The notes: a model not told the origin generated them from the sequence alone. A DNA stretch of 64,000 bases from Gymnodinialimonas sp. 57CJ19 (GCF_038396845.1 NZ_CP151587.1:3260001-3324000); one strand, 5' to 3'; numbered from the stretch's first letter, positions 26,601 to 35,199 are shown. Numbers and translations: made by a program.

Positions 26601-27112
26601 GCTACCTCATGTACCCCAAGGTGTTCACCGATTACGCCACCCGCCATCAAGAATACGGCCCCGTCCGCACCCTGCCGACGAAAACCTTCTTCTATGGCAT
26701 GGATCAGGGCGAAGAGATCGAGGCCGAGATTGACCCCGGTGTCACGCTGGAAATCCGCCTCGTCGCCATTGGCGAGACCAATGACGAAGGCGAAGTGCGC
26801 GTCTTTTTCGAGCTCAACGGCCAGCCCCGGACGGTGCGCGTGCCAAACCGCCTCGTCTCTGCCGCAACCGCCAAACGCCCCAAGGCCGAACTTGGCAACC
26901 CCAACCACATCGGCGCGCCGATGCCGGGCGTTGTCGCCTCCGTCGGCGTGCAGGCAGGACAAGAGGTGTCAGAGGGCACGCTGCTTCTCACGATCGAGGC
27001 GATGAAGATGGAAACCGGCATCCACGCCGACCGCGACGCCGTGGTCAAAGCGGTCCACGTGACACCCGGCGGCCAGATCGACGCCAAGGACCTGCTGGTA
27101 GAGTTGGAATAA
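23672..27112 (+). CDS. pyc: Pyruvate carboxylase
   Basis: Biotin enzyme that carboxylates pyruvate to oxaloacetate (anaplerosis), normally a cytoplasmic tetramer. The single 1146-residue chain has the full domain order: biotin carboxylase with ATP-grasp (about 1-460, KILIANRGEIAIRVMRAANE, ASWGGGGRGMR), carboxyltransferase (about 530-810, ITDTTMRDGHQSLLATR as metal and substrate site), the PYC linker/tetramerisation region, and a C-terminal biotinyl domain with EAMKM (biotinylated Lys1112). AGGAG lies 8 nt upstream of the ATG at 23672 and favours it over an in-frame ATG 30 nt earlier. It appears to be monocistronic. Confidence 0.98.
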   Translation: MAEFQKILIANRGEIAIRVMRAANEMGKRTVAVYAEEDKLSLHRFKADEAYKIGEGLGPVAAYLSIEEIIRVAKQCGADAIHPGYGLLSENPDFVDACTENGITFIGPKAETMRALGDKASARRVAIEAGVPVIPATEVLGDDMDAIKAEAAEVGYPLMLKASWGGGGRGMRPIASEDELEEKVLEGRREAEAAFGNGEGYLEKMIIRARHVEVQILGDSHGNIYHLYERDCSVQRRNQKVVERAPAPYLTDMQRNEICLLGKKICEHVNYECAGTVEFLMDMDTGAFYFIEVNPRVQVEHTVTEEVTGIDIVRAQILIAEGKMLAAATGVASQYDVKLDGHALQCRVTTEDPTNNFIPDYGRITTYRSATGMGIRLDGGTAYSGAVITRYYDSLLTKVTAWAPTPDAAIARMDRALREFRIRGVSTNIAFVENLLKHPTFLNYQYHTKFIDETPELFDFRPRRDRATKILRYVADITVNGHPETQGRPKPPADIKPARAPRTPVEAPPAGTRTMLDAKGPEAVAAWMKDQKQLLITDTTMRDGHQSLLATRMRSIDMIKVAPAYAHNLPGLFSVECWGGATFDVAYRFLQECPWQRLRDIRAAMPNIMTQMLLRASNGVGYTNYPDNVVQGFVKQAAESGVDVFRVFDSLNWVENMRVAMDAVGDAGKIVEGTICYTGNILDPARAKYDVQYYVDMAKELEKSGAHVLGLKDMSGLLRPAAAEVLVPALKDAVDLPIHFHTHDTAGSACGTILACSEHGVDAVDCAMDALSGNTSQATLGTVVESLRFTERDTGLDISAIRQISDYWEAVRAHYAAFESGMQAPASEVYLHEMPGGQFTNLKAQARSMGLEERWHEVAQTYADVNQMFGDIVKVTPSSKVVGDMALMMVSQGLTRAQVEDPAVDVSFPDSVIGMLKGDLGQPPNGFPSGIVKKALKGEKPNLERPGKHLEPVNIEATRADLAAQLDVEIDDEDLNGYLMYPKVFTDYATRHQEYGPVRTLPTKTFFYGMDQGEEIEAEIDPGVTLEIRLVAIGETNDEGEVRVFFELNGQPRTVRVPNRLVSAATAKRPKAELGNPNHIGAPMPGVVASVGVQAGQEVSEGTLLLTIEAMKMETGIHADRDAVVKAVHVTPGGQIDAKDLLVELE

Positions 27113-27354
27113 CGCAGCCCCTCCTCGCTACGCTCCTCGCAGCTGCCCCTCAAAGCGCCGTGGCCTCCCGCCCTGGCGCTTTTTCCTGGCCTGCCTCATA
27201 AGCCTCCCCCCGTTTCGGCGCGCCACGCTCCTCCTTCATCTTGGCCAATACAACTCAATCCCTCCGCCTGACCCAGACGCCGCACCCCCGTCTTCGCCTG
27301 TGTCCCTCAACTCTTCCCCTTGCCCAAACACCAAGCTTCCGCCACCCTCTCTCC

Positions 27355-28188
27355 ATGAATAGCCCCTTCGACAAAGCGCTGATCTTTACCGATCTCCACA
27401 TCACCCCTCCCGGTGAAACGATCATCGGCCTCGATCCTCTGGCGCGCTTTACCCAAGGCCTCACCCACGCCCTCGCCCGCCACCCCGATGCGCAACACAT
27501 CATACTTCTGGGCGACCTCACCAACACCGGCGACCCCGCCGAATACGCTCGCCTCGCCCCCGCTCTCGCCGATTGTCCGATCCCCGTGACCGTCACCATG
27601 GGCAACCATGACCTGCGCCAACATCTCACTGCCGCTTTCCCCGATGGTCTCAACGCCGATGGCTTCGCCCAGCACGCGCTGGACCTCGGGCCCCTTCGCC
27701 TGCTGATCCTCGACACCCATGATTACGAGAACCGCGCGCCCCTGGAACAGGACGGCTGGCTTTGCCCGGTGCGGCTGGCGTGGCTGGATACGGAGCTGGC
27801 CCGTGCCGCGGCCGACGGGAAGGACGTCGTGGTTTTCACCCACCACCCGCCCTGCCCCGTGGGGTTCTGGGCGATGGACGCGATCGGGCTGGCCAATTCC
27901 GACGCCCTTCTCAGCCGCCTTCACAGCGCCCCTCACGTAAGACACCTGATTTGCGGCCATATTCACCGCACCATCCACGCCAGCGCCTCGAACCCTGCGG
28001 GCGGTGGCTTGCCGCTCACGATCCTGAAAAGCCCCTGCCACCAGATCCCGATGATCCTGGGCCAAGGCACCTTCGCCGACAGCGTTGATGAGCCGGGCGC
28101 CTATGGCATTCTCTTGGCGCTGAAAGACACGGTGGTGGTGCACACGGAAGACTTCGCGCTGTCGGATGGCACCGTGCTTTCGTACTGA
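27355..28188 (+). CDS. Calcineurin-like metallophosphoesterase (CpdA-like)
   Basis: 277 residues from the ATG at 27355. Metal-binding motifs appear in order: FTDLHI (D-x-H), LLGDLTNTGDP (GDxxNxG-type), MGNHD (GNHD), FTHHPPCP (second His) and CGHIHRT (GHxH). This is the class III cyclic-nucleotide phosphodiesterase pattern (CpdA/Icc). The substrate may be cAMP or another phosphodiester, which is not decidable here. The gene is separated from pyc by 242 bp in which I see nothing, and it ends at a shared bidirectional terminator. Confidence 0.88.
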   Translation: MNSPFDKALIFTDLHITPPGETIIGLDPLARFTQGLTHALARHPDAQHIILLGDLTNTGDPAEYARLAPALADCPIPVTVTMGNHDLRQHLTAAFPDGLNADGFAQHALDLGPLRLLILDTHDYENRAPLEQDGWLCPVRLAWLDTELARAAADGKDVVVFTHHPPCPVGFWAMDAIGLANSDALLSRLHSAPHVRHLICGHIHRTIHASASNPAGGGLPLTILKSPCHQIPMILGQGTFADSVDEPGAYGILLALKDTVVVHTEDFALSDGTVLSY

Positions 28189-28201
28189 TCCCGAAACGAA
28201 A

Positions 28202-28236
28202 AAGGCCCGGATCACCCTCTCGGTCATCCGGGCCTT
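28202..28236. terminator. Bidirectional terminator between convergent genes
   Basis: Perfect 11-bp stem AAGGCCCGGAT/ATCCGGGCCTT with a 13-nt loop. The minus-strand transcript continues into UUUUU after the stem. The plus strand has a weaker tail. Confidence 0.85.
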
Positions 28237-28254
28237 CGCTTGCGTGGCGCTAAG

Positions 28255-29232
28255 CTATTGCAACGTCACATCTGCGACGTGGGTATCGTAGAAATAAAGC
28301 TGATATTCCCCCGGCGCGCCGGATCCGAGGTAGAACATCGTCAGGGTCGTCGTCGGCCCCGCCCCATCGCCGTCCCAGCTGATCGAGTTGCTGAAACCGT
28401 TACGGATTGATCCGCTGGTGGACCGGCCCAAGCTGATCAGCGGCAAGCCCTCCGGCCCGACCAAGGCAAAGGCGGTGTTGCGGTTGAAGACCTGATTCTC
28501 TCCGGGTTCGTTATCGGTGTCGGCGCCGACAAATGGCGTCATTTCGATCTCGACCCGAGTAATCACCCCAAGACCCGGCACGATGCGCCCGTCGATCGTG
28601 TTGCGGCTCACCCGGTCCTCGGTCACCAATTCTGGCGTTGTGGAGATGTTGACGACCTTGATGTCGTAAAAGCTGGCCGCGGCGGGCATTTCCGTGGTCT
28701 CTACGGCCAGATCAACCGGCAAACGCAGGGCATCGGTGCCCTCTCCGATCACCAAAGTGGCCGTGGTGGCATCGGCGGGTACGGTGAACACAAGGTTCAG
28801 ATAGGCGCCTGCGGTCTCATCGGGGAAGTCGCGGGGGCGCCGTGCGGACAGGCTGCTGCCGCCGCGCTGGACGTTGGGGAAGAAATCCACCCGGCCCCAA
28901 GCCCTGCGCCCTTCGGTCTCGTTGTCGAGCTGCAATTCGATATCGCTCGAAGAAATCTGGATGCGTTCCAGCTCGTCGCTCCAGGCAACCGAGAAATCCA
29001 CATCGAGATAAATGAAATCACTGTCCGCCCCAGATTCGTACGTGTGCTGCGCACAGCAGGGTGAGGCCATCTCGGTATCAATGTTGCGCAAAATATCGTG
29101 GCGCGTCACCGTCATGCTCGTCAGGGTCAGGGCTTCTGTCTGGGCTGCGGCATCGGTGGCAGGCATGGCCATAAGCCCCGCAAGGATCGCTGCCGACAAG
29201 GTGTTAAATTTAAGGGGTCTGGTGAATTTCAT
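28255..29232 (-). CDS. Uncharacterised secreted beta-rich protein
   Basis: 325 residues with a clear signal peptide (MKFTRPLKFNTLSAAILAGL, cleavage near AAAQ at about residue 31). The mature protein is acidic and dominated by alternating hydrophobic/polar strands, suggesting beta-sandwich folds. It has one adjacent Cys pair (PCCAQ). It ends with a Tyr/Phe-rich strand (YQLYFYDTHVADVTLQ). No catalytic motif was recognised. It is transcribed towards the shared terminator and away from tRNA-Gly. Confidence 0.75.
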   Translation of the reverse strand: MKFTRPLKFNTLSAAILAGLMAMPATDAAAQTEALTLTSMTVTRHDILRNIDTEMASPCCAQHTYESGADSDFIYLDVDFSVAWSDELERIQISSSDIELQLDNETEGRRAWGRVDFFPNVQRGGSSLSARRPRDFPDETAGAYLNLVFTVPADATTATLVIGEGTDALRLPVDLAVETTEMPAAASFYDIKVVNISTTPELVTEDRVSRNTIDGRIVPGLGVITRVEIEMTPFVGADTDNEPGENQVFNRNTAFALVGPEGLPLISLGRSTSGSIRNGFSNSISWDGDGAGPTTTLTMFYLGSGAPGEYQLYFYDTHVADVTLQ

Positions 29233-29409
29233 ATACGGTCTCCAAGTGAGTATACCGCCTTCAGCCCCCCGAAATGAGCGCCAATCAAGCGGTTAAAACA
29301 ATATGATCTTGCGCGATTATCTTGGTCCAATCCACAGGTTTGTGAAAAGGATGGAATTTCCCTCTTGCACCCTGCGTGAACTCTTATTAGGAAGCGCTCA
29401 TTCAAGTGA

Positions 29410-29484
29410 GCGGGCGTAGCTCAGGGGTAGAGCATAACCTTGCCAAGGTTAGGGTCGGGCGTTCGAATCGCCTCGCCCGCTCCA
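29410..29484 (+). tRNA. tRNA-Gly (GCC)
   Basis: 75 nt with encoded CCA. The acceptor stem GCGGGCG/CGCCCGC is perfect, with U as discriminator as expected for Gly. The anticodon stem ACCTT..AAGGT encloses a GCC anticodon, and the T-loop is TTCGAAT. A poor promoter (TTGCAC at 29365, N17, TAGGAA at 29388) could drive it. An inverted repeat CGCTCA/TGAGCG touches its 5' end. Confidence 0.97.
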
Positions 29485-29489
29485 ATTTG

Positions 29490-29511
29490 AACCACTTCTA
29501 CCCCAGTGGTT
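29490..29511 (+). terminator. Hairpin directly after tRNA-Gly
   Basis: Perfect 7-bp stem AACCACT/AGTGGTT with an 8-nt loop, 5 nt after the CCA end. No T-run follows, so it may act as a processing or weak stop signal. Confidence 0.5.
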
Positions 29512-29715
29512 TATCGACAGGGTCGCCTTAACCGGCGGCCCTTCGTCGTTTCCGGGTCTTGGCCGATTTCCCTATCGCATCGGCAATCTGTGCAAGGCTG
29601 CCACGGCGCCGCCCCCTGCCCCAATCCGGCCTTCCCAGGGCCCCAGCTGCCCCCTATACACAGCCTCGACACAGCGCCGCGGGCCAAGCCCGTGGGCGAC
29701 GATAGGAGAGGCCCA

Positions 29716-30303
29716 ATGCGCACAGCCCAGATCACCCGCAAAACCGCCGAGACGGACATCTCTGTCGAGATTAACCTCGATGGCGCGGGCACCTACGACA
29801 ACCAGACCGGCGTGGGCTTTTTTGACCATATGCTCGACCAACTGGCCCGCCACGCGCTGATCGACATGACAGTTCGGTGCTCGGGCGATTTGCACATCGA
29901 CGATCACCACTCGGTCGAAGATGTGGGCATCGCGCTGGGGCAGGCTCTGACGCAGGCGATGGGCGACAAGCGTGGCATCAAGCGTTACGGCGAATGCGTT
30001 CTGCCGATGGACGACGCCCGCGTCTCTTGCGCGCTGGACCTGTCGGGGCGGCCGTTCTTGGTCTGGGAGGTAGAGATGCCAACCCAGAAGATCGGCACGT
30101 TCGATACAGAGCTGGTGCGCGAATTTTTCCAGGCCTTCGCCACCCACGGCGGCATCACGTTGCACATTGCCCAAGCGGCGGGTTTCAACAGCCACCACAT
30201 CGCCGAGGCGGCGTTCAAATCCGTGGCCCGGTCCCTGCGCGACGCGCTAGAGGTTGATCCACGCAAGGCCGATGCCATTCCTTCGACCAAGGGCAGCCTT
30301 TAA
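29716..30303 (+). CDS. hisB: Imidazoleglycerol-phosphate dehydratase HisB
   Basis: Sixth step of histidine synthesis: IGP to imidazole-acetol phosphate. 195 residues, the monofunctional form used outside enterobacteria. The Mn-binding repeats are visible: [33 protein letters not shown] and [15 protein letters not shown]. The start ATG at 29716 has AGGAGAGG 6 nt upstream, which rules out the longer frame. hisH follows after 69 bp. Confidence 0.97.
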   Translation: MRTAQITRKTAETDISVEINLDGAGTYDNQTGVGFFDHMLDQLARHALIDMTVRCSGDLHIDDHHSVEDVGIALGQALTQAMGDKRGIKRYGECVLPMDDARVSCALDLSGRPFLVWEVEMPTQKIGTFDTELVREFFQAFATHGGITLHIAQAAGFNSHHIAEAAFKSVARSLRDALEVDPRKADAIPSTKGSL

Positions 30304-30372
30304 GGCACACGCGCTGCGGTTGACCTTGGAAACGGGGCCAATCGGCGCCCTCCAGATACGGGAAGCACCCCT

Positions 30373-31011
30373 ATGACAACGGTCCTGATTGATTACGACG
30401 CGGGCAATCTGCACTCTGCCGAGAAAGCGTTTCAGCGCATGGCGCGGGAAACCGACGCGGGCCCGCTTGTGGTCTCGTCTGATCCCGACGTCGTGGCCCG
30501 TGCCGACCGGATCGTTCTGCCCGGCGACGGCGCTTTTCCGGCCTGCCGCAACGGGTTGAAGCTGTTCGCCGGGCTAGAGGAAGCCCTGCTGGAAGCCGTT
30601 GAGGTCAAAGGGAAACCCTTCCTTGGTATCTGTGTCGGTATGCAGATGATGACCAGTTGGGGGCGCGAGTATGAAGACACCGCCGGCTTCGACTGGATCC
30701 CCGGCGAGGTGACAGAAATCGCGCCCTCGGACCCGTCCCTGAAGGTGCCGCATATGGGGTGGAACGATCTGGTAATCGACCGCCCCCACCCGGTGCTGGA
30801 GGGCGTGAAAACCGGTGATCACGCCTATTTCGTCCACTCCTACGCGATGCAACCGACCCATGAAGGGCATGTCTTGGCCCATGTGGATTATGGCGGGCCT
30901 GTTACGGCCATTGTGGGCCGCGATACGATGGTGGGTATGCAGTTCCACCCCGAAAAAAGCCAATCCGCCGGGCTTCGCATGATTGCCAACTTCCTGGCGT
31001 GGCGGCCCTGA
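30373..31011 (+). CDS. hisH: Imidazole glycerol phosphate synthase glutaminase subunit HisH
   Basis: Class I glutamine amidotransferase that supplies ammonia to HisF. 212 residues. The nucleophile Cys is in GICVGMQMM, and the His-Glu pair is in MQFHPEKSQ near the C-terminus. It begins MTTVLIDYDAGN, a family-typical start. Its partner hisF lies about 2.4 kb further on. Confidence 0.97.
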   Translation: MTTVLIDYDAGNLHSAEKAFQRMARETDAGPLVVSSDPDVVARADRIVLPGDGAFPACRNGLKLFAGLEEALLEAVEVKGKPFLGICVGMQMMTSWGREYEDTAGFDWIPGEVTEIAPSDPSLKVPHMGWNDLVIDRPHPVLEGVKTGDHAYFVHSYAMQPTHEGHVLAHVDYGGPVTAIVGRDTMVGMQFHPEKSQSAGLRMIANFLAWRP

Positions 31012-31183
31012 TCGGGCACGCCTACGATCGTGCGACCTCGCGCGGCGCACCTGTCCTTTCAGGCAGCTACCCAGTGACAGCGCCGCCAATATGGCTACCA
31101 CTGCCGCGCTTTGCGGGTGTCGCCTTTCGCGCCAAGAGGTTAGCCTTCACAGATACGTGATTCATCAACCTCAGGAGCTTCCT

Positions 31184-31624
31184 TTGATCCGTTTTGCCTT
31201 AGCCGTTCTGGCCCTTGTCGGCCTGTCGGCCTGTACGCCCACCACAACCGTTATCTATCCAGAGAACTACACAGCTGCCAATTGCTTCACCGGCAACTAT
31301 GTCTTTGATCTGGAACTGGAAGTTCCCGTCGCCTACGGTCAGATCATGGCCCTGACCCAGCATTCGCGTGACAACGCGGGCGTGCGCACCGTTTGCCGCC
31401 TTGTGCCCGGCCCGAACCCCACGCCGTTTGGCCAAGGTTACCCAATCTATTCCGGCGAAGTGGACAATGGCCGCGACGGTCTGTGCGTCAGCGCCCGGAC
31501 AACCAACGGCGGCCACGTTCTGTCGTGTGCCTCTTCCTCTCAGGTGCGTCGCGCGATGAACGCCCCGGCGGGCACCCGTGCCTCGACCATCCGCCTGTCG
31601 CGTTGGCAACCCTACGGCAGCTAA
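31184..31624 (+). CDS. Small lipoprotein with a TTG start
   Basis: The reading frame has no usable ATG, but TTG at 31184 follows AGGAG with a 6-nt spacer. The resulting product starts (M)IRFALAVLALVGLSACTP, a textbook lipoprotein signal with lipobox LSAC, so the TTG start is well supported. The mature part of about 130 residues has four further cysteines and a beta-rich composition. Its function is not recognised. A strong terminator follows. It lies between hisH and hisA, but the terminator separates it from hisA. Confidence 0.8.
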   Translation: MIRFALAVLALVGLSACTPTTTVIYPENYTAANCFTGNYVFDLELEVPVAYGQIMALTQHSRDNAGVRTVCRLVPGPNPTPFGQGYPIYSGEVDNGRDGLCVSARTTNGGHVLSCASSSQVRRAMNAPAGTRASTIRLSRWQPYGS

Positions 31625-31653
31625 GCCGCGCCCCTTCGCAGGTATTGAACGAC

Positions 31654-31684
31654 AAAGGGCGGCCCCTCGGGACCGCCCTTTTTT
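31654..31684 (+). terminator. Rho-independent terminator
   Basis: Stem AAAGGGCGG/CCGCCCTTT with a short inner CCC/GGG continuation, followed by a six-T run (31679-31684). It ends the lipoprotein gene and faces the convergent DUF2147 gene. Confidence 0.9.
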
Positions 31685-31701
31685 CTTGAAACCTCAGATG
31701 C

Positions 31702-32091
31702 TTATTGCACGCGGGTCCAGTTTTGGCGGGCGCAGATCAAGCCGCCGGCCACACAGCCACGCAGGGTAAGGGCGTTGCCGCTCAGGCTCATCCGGCCGAT
31801 GTAGACGCGGTTGTTGGATGGGCGCCAGACCGAGCCCTCGTAGGTGCCGTCGCCGTTAGGAACCATGTCGATCACGATCTGACGTCCAAGGTTCGGGGAC
31901 TGGTATTCGCCGCTGGAATTGAATGTACGGCTGATGGTGCCGCAAACCGCCGCGCCGCAACCGGAAATCGTAACATACGCGTACGAGCCGTCGTCGACCT
32001 CGGTTTGCCAAACGCCGTGGGCCGCATCCGCAAGGGCCGCGCCGGTCATGCCGAATGTGGCCAAGCAAGCGGCCAAAAGATACTTTTTCAT
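31702..32091 (-). CDS. DUF2147-family secreted protein
   Basis: 129 residues starting MKKYLLAACLATFGMTGAAL, with a signal peptide cleaved near ALADA. The mature part has GVWQTEVDDGSYAYVTI near its start and two disulfide-capable Cys pairs (SGCGAAVCG, GCVAGGLICARQ), ending in WTRV, the usual DUF2147 layout. Start choice: GGGAGGA lies 7 nt upstream of the ATG at 32091. This ribosome-binding site is exactly complementary to the UCCUCCC loop motif of the sRNA array at 16.8-17.1 kb. Confidence 0.85.
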   Translation of the reverse strand: MKKYLLAACLATFGMTGAALADAAHGVWQTEVDDGSYAYVTISGCGAAVCGTISRTFNSSGEYQSPNLGRQIVIDMVPNGDGTYEGSVWRPSNNRVYIGRMSLSGNALTLRGCVAGGLICARQNWTRVQ

Positions 32092-32237
32092 GTGATGATC
32101 CTCCCAAATCTCTCTGGTCAGACCGTGGCTAAAATTGCCCCCTTCTGGCAAGAGTGACGTGGCGGCGGCTGGCCCTTGCGCTGACGCGGCACATGGGGGA
32201 AAACCCGCGAAACCTTGCAGACCGAAGGATGCGCCCG

Positions 32238-32954
32238 ATGATCCTCTACCCCGCCATCGACCTTAAAGACGGCAATACCGTGCGGCTATTGCGTGGCGAG
32301 ATGTCGGAGGCGACAGTCTTCAACACCGATCCCGCCGCCCAGGCCCGGGCGTTCCAGGATGCGGGCTGCCAATGGTTGCATCTGGTGGACCTGAACGGCG
32401 CTTTCGCGGGAGAGCCGGTGAACGGTGCCGCGGTCGAGGCGATCTTGGCGGCCACCTCGGTGCCCACGCAATTGGGCGGCGGCATCCGCGACATGGCCAC
32501 GATCGAGATGTGGTTGGACAAGGGCATCGCCCGCGTGATCCTCGGCACCGTCGCCGTTGAAAACCCCGATCTGGTGCGCGAGGCCGCCCGCGCCTTCCCC
32601 GGTAAGGTCGCCGTGGGCATCGACGCGCGCAAGGGCCGCGTAGCGACCAAGGGATGGGCGGAAGAAACCGACGTGATGGTCACCGATCTGGCGCAAGCGT
32701 TCGAGGACGCGGGCGTTGCCGCCATCATCTACACCGACATTGACCGCGATGGTGCCATGGGCGGGCCCAATGTGGCGGCCACCGCGGACCTTGCACGCGC
32801 CACCTCGATCCCCGTGATCGCCAGCGGCGGCGTCTCGTCCATGGCGGACCTCACGGCTTTGAAGGATACGGGCGTGATCGCGGGTGCGATATCGGGCCGG
32901 GCCTTGTATGACGGGGCGCTTGATTTGGGTGAAGCGCTCTCGGCGTTGGCATGA
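32238..32954 (+). CDS. hisA: Phosphoribosylformimino-5-aminoimidazole carboxamide ribotide isomerase HisA
   Basis: Amadori-type isomerase of histidine synthesis with a (beta-alpha)8 barrel. 238 residues. The two catalytic Asp regions are [16 protein letters not shown] and [15 protein letters not shown] choose ATG 32238 ([10 protein letters not shown]) because GAAGGA is correctly spaced from it. An ATG 9 nt earlier is possible. It overlaps the next gene by 4 nt. Confidence 0.97.
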   Translation: MILYPAIDLKDGNTVRLLRGEMSEATVFNTDPAAQARAFQDAGCQWLHLVDLNGAFAGEPVNGAAVEAILAATSVPTQLGGGIRDMATIEMWLDKGIARVILGTVAVENPDLVREAARAFPGKVAVGIDARKGRVATKGWAEETDVMVTDLAQAFEDAGVAAIIYTDIDRDGAMGGPNVAATADLARATSIPVIASGGVSSMADLTALKDTGVIAGAISGRALYDGALDLGEALSALA

Positions 32955-33310
32955 GCGACGCTGCCCTTGGAACATTCCTGTTCCTCGGGCCTTTGTACCT
33001 GATCTGCGGCCTGTTTCTTCTGTGGGCCTGGTTCAGCGCCAGTTTCCGGCTGGCGCGTACCTTGCGCTACAGCGCTATTTTCTGGGCAGTCTGGCTGACA
33101 CTTTGTTTCTGCGCGATGATGTTTGCCATGGGCGATTGTTCGGGGAACTGGCTGTATGGCTTCAGCCAATGCACGACCTTCTCGGCGGACGGGGCGGATT
33201 TTGTCGTGACGGTCGCGGCCATAAGCCTCGCGGTCGGCGTGCTTTACGGGGCGCTTTTGCTGGGGGGCGGAGCGATCGCCGAAATCGTAGGTCGCCGCCG
33301 CAAACCGTAA
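32951..33310 (+). CDS. Small membrane protein between hisA and hisF
   Basis: 119 residues with three hydrophobic segments (about 7-27, 41-60 and 81-105) and a basic RRRKP tail, so an inner-membrane protein with the tail probably cytoplasmic. The ATGA overlap with hisA indicates translational coupling. There is a Cys-containing periplasmic-type loop ([14 protein letters not shown]). No family was recognised. No histidine-pathway role is evident. Confidence 0.75.
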   Translation: MSDAALGTFLFLGPLYLICGLFLLWAWFSASFRLARTLRYSAIFWAVWLTLCFCAMMFAMGDCSGNWLYGFSQCTTFSADGADFVVTVAAISLAVGVLYGALLLGGGAIAEIVGRRRKP

Positions 33311-33375
33311 CGCCCCTACAGCCACGGCTCCTGACACGACTTCCCCCCCGCGCTGCAATCCCCTATGACGTCCCC

Positions 33376-34137
33376 ATGTTGAAAACACGCATCATCCCCT
33401 GCCTCGACGTGGCCGAAGGTCGAACCGTTAAGGGCGTTAACTTTGTTGACCTGATCGACGCGGGCGACCCGGTGGAGCAGGCGCGCGCTTACGACTTGGC
33501 GGGCGCGGATGAGCTTTGCTTCCTTGATATCAAAGCCACCCACGAAAACCGCGGCACCATGTATGATCTGGCCACCCGCACCGCCGAGCAGTGCTTTATG
33601 CCGCTGACCATCGGGGGCGGCGTGCGCACGGTGGATGATGTGCGCAATCTGCTGTTGGCCGGGGCCGATAAGGTCAGCTTCAATTCTGCCGCAGTGGCTG
33701 ATCCCAGCTGTGTTGCGCGGGCAGCGGACAAGTTCGGCTCTCAATGCATCGTCGTGGCGATTGACGCCAAGACGGTGGCCCCCGGCAAGTGGGAGATCTT
33801 TACCCACGGCGGCCGCAAAGCCACGGGCATCGACGCGGTGGAATTCGCCAAAACGGTTGTGGCCCATGGCGCGGGGGAAATCCTGCTGACCTCGATGGAC
33901 CGCGACGGCACCAAGGCGGGCTTCAACCTGCCGCTGACCCGTGCCGTGTCCGACGCCGTCCCGGTGCCTGTCATCGCGTCGGGCGGGGTTGGCACGCTTG
34001 ACCACCTTGTCGAAGGCGTGACCGAGGGCGGCGCGTCGGCCGTTCTGGCGGCCTCCATCTTCCATTTCGGCACTTACACAATCGCCGAGGCCAAGCAACA
34101 CATGGCCGACGCCGGCATCCCCGTGAGGCTCCCATGA
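33376..34137 (+). CDS. hisF: Imidazole glycerol phosphate synthase cyclase subunit HisF
   Basis: Cyclase partner of HisH, forming IGP and AICAR in a (beta-alpha)8 barrel. 253 residues, the usual length. The catalytic aspartates are in [14 protein letters not shown] and [15 protein letters not shown]. The start at 33376 ([11 protein letters not shown]) is fixed by the family N-terminus. It overlaps hisE by 4 nt. Confidence 0.98.
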   Translation: MLKTRIIPCLDVAEGRTVKGVNFVDLIDAGDPVEQARAYDLAGADELCFLDIKATHENRGTMYDLATRTAEQCFMPLTIGGGVRTVDDVRNLLLAGADKVSFNSAAVADPSCVARAADKFGSQCIVVAIDAKTVAPGKWEIFTHGGRKATGIDAVEFAKTVVAHGAGEILLTSMDRDGTKAGFNLPLTRAVSDAVPVPVIASGGVGTLDHLVEGVTEGGASAVLAASIFHFGTYTIAEAKQHMADAGIPVRLP

Positions 34138-34442
34138 CCGCGCTGCACCAGCTTTCCGACACGATTGCCGCCCGCAAGGACGCAGACCCAGAGACCTCCT
34201 GGACCGCAAAATTGCTGTCCAAAGGCCCGGAGAAATGCGCCGAGAAATTCGGGGAAGAGGCCGTGGAAGCGATTATCGAAGCCGTGAAGGGCGACCGGGA
34301 GAAGCTGACCTCCGAGGCCGCCGACGCGCTATACCACCTACTGGTGATGTGCGCCGCCCGTGACGTGTCCCTTAGCGATATCGAAGATGAACTGGCGCGC
34401 CGCCACGGCACCTCGGGCATCGACGAGAAAGCCAGCCGATAA
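34134..34442 (+). CDS. hisE: Phosphoribosyl-ATP pyrophosphatase HisE
   Basis: Second step of histidine synthesis: hydrolyses PR-ATP to PR-AMP. 102 residues, all-alpha MazG-like fold. The metal-binding helix [11 protein letters not shown] and the [15 protein letters not shown] helix are present. It is coupled to hisF (ATGA). A 106-bp stretch with a TGTGTAC direct repeat separates it from the convergent CoA-binding gene. Confidence 0.96.
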   Translation: MTALHQLSDTIAARKDADPETSWTAKLLSKGPEKCAEKFGEEAVEAIIEAVKGDREKLTSEAADALYHLLVMCAARDVSLSDIEDELARRHGTSGIDEKASR

Positions 34443-34548
34443 GGCGGGGCTTAGCGCACGCAAACACGCGACCCACCCCGCAAAGGTGCGAAAATTGCGT
34501 ATGCACAAAGTGTGTACAGCCTGTGTACGGCCCGTGACCCCACGCGCC

Positions 34549-35019
34549 TCACAGTTTCGAGCTGATGATCCCGGTGTTGAACCCACCCATCCGCAGCTCT
34601 CCGAACAGGCGCTGATATTCGATCTTTGGGCAACGATCCTGGATCACCGTCAGCCCCGCTGCCTCCGCCTTGGCGGCGGCCTCTGCATGGATCACGCCAA
34701 TCTGCATCCAGATGACATTTGGCGGCGTTGGCAGCGCAAGGGCGGCATCGACGATATCCGGCACATGCTCGGGCCGCCGGAAAATATCCACCACATCCAC
34801 CGGCCCCGCCGCAGCCAGATCGGCCACGACGGTTTCGCCAAACAGCTCTTTTCCCACATGGACCGGGTTCACCGGCACCACGCGAAAGCCCTTCAATTTC
34901 AGGTATCGCGCCACGTAATGGCTTGGCCGCACCGGGTTGGGCGACACGCCAACGCAGGCAAAGCTGCGCGAGGTGCGCAACACATGGCGCAACAGATCAT
35001 CAGAGGGAGTCGTCGTCAT
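34549..35019 (-). CDS. CoA-binding (YccU-like) protein
   Basis: 156 residues with one Rossmann CoA-binding domain. The nucleotide loop is FACVGVSPNPVRPSHYVARYL (about 20-40), then VVPVNPV, VDVVDIFRRPEHVPDIV, WMQIGV and a C-terminal DRCPKIEY motif, the standard order of stand-alone CoA_binding_2 proteins. The physiological role of this family is unclear. It is a single gene. Confidence 0.9.
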   Translation of the reverse strand: MTTTPSDDLLRHVLRTSRSFACVGVSPNPVRPSHYVARYLKLKGFRVVPVNPVHVGKELFGETVVADLAAAGPVDVVDIFRRPEHVPDIVDAALALPTPPNVIWMQIGVIHAEAAAKAEAAGLTVIQDRCPKIEYQRLFGELRMGGFNTGIISSKL

Positions 35020-35037
35020 GCCCCTACTCTACCAAAC

Positions 35038-35074
35038 AAAAAAGACGCCCGCAGCGGATTCTCACCGGCGGGCG
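35038..35074 (-). terminator. Rho-independent terminator of the rlmB operon
   Basis: Stem CGCCCGC/GCGGGCG (35046-35052 with 35068-35074) with a 15-nt loop. On the minus strand it is followed by TCTTTTTTG. It lies downstream of the zinc-ribbon gene. Confidence 0.75.
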
Positions 35075-35199
35075 CAGTTTCGGAACGAGGGACAGATATG
35101 GGCGCGCAGGGTTCCGTCCCGCGCTGCCTGATTCCTATATGGGGCCTGTAACTGTTTCTTGAAGGTCGGCAACGAAAACGTGATCGCGCCGGGAACGGC

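Noticed and set aside
23933..26962. Two long minus-strand frames opposite pyc
   Set aside because: Antisense shadows of pyruvate carboxylase, without start signals or family motifs.
34495..34545. Direct repeat TGTGTAC(A/G)GCC after hisE as a regulatory site
   Set aside because: Only two short copies in a convergent gap, where no promoter is needed. Probably chance.
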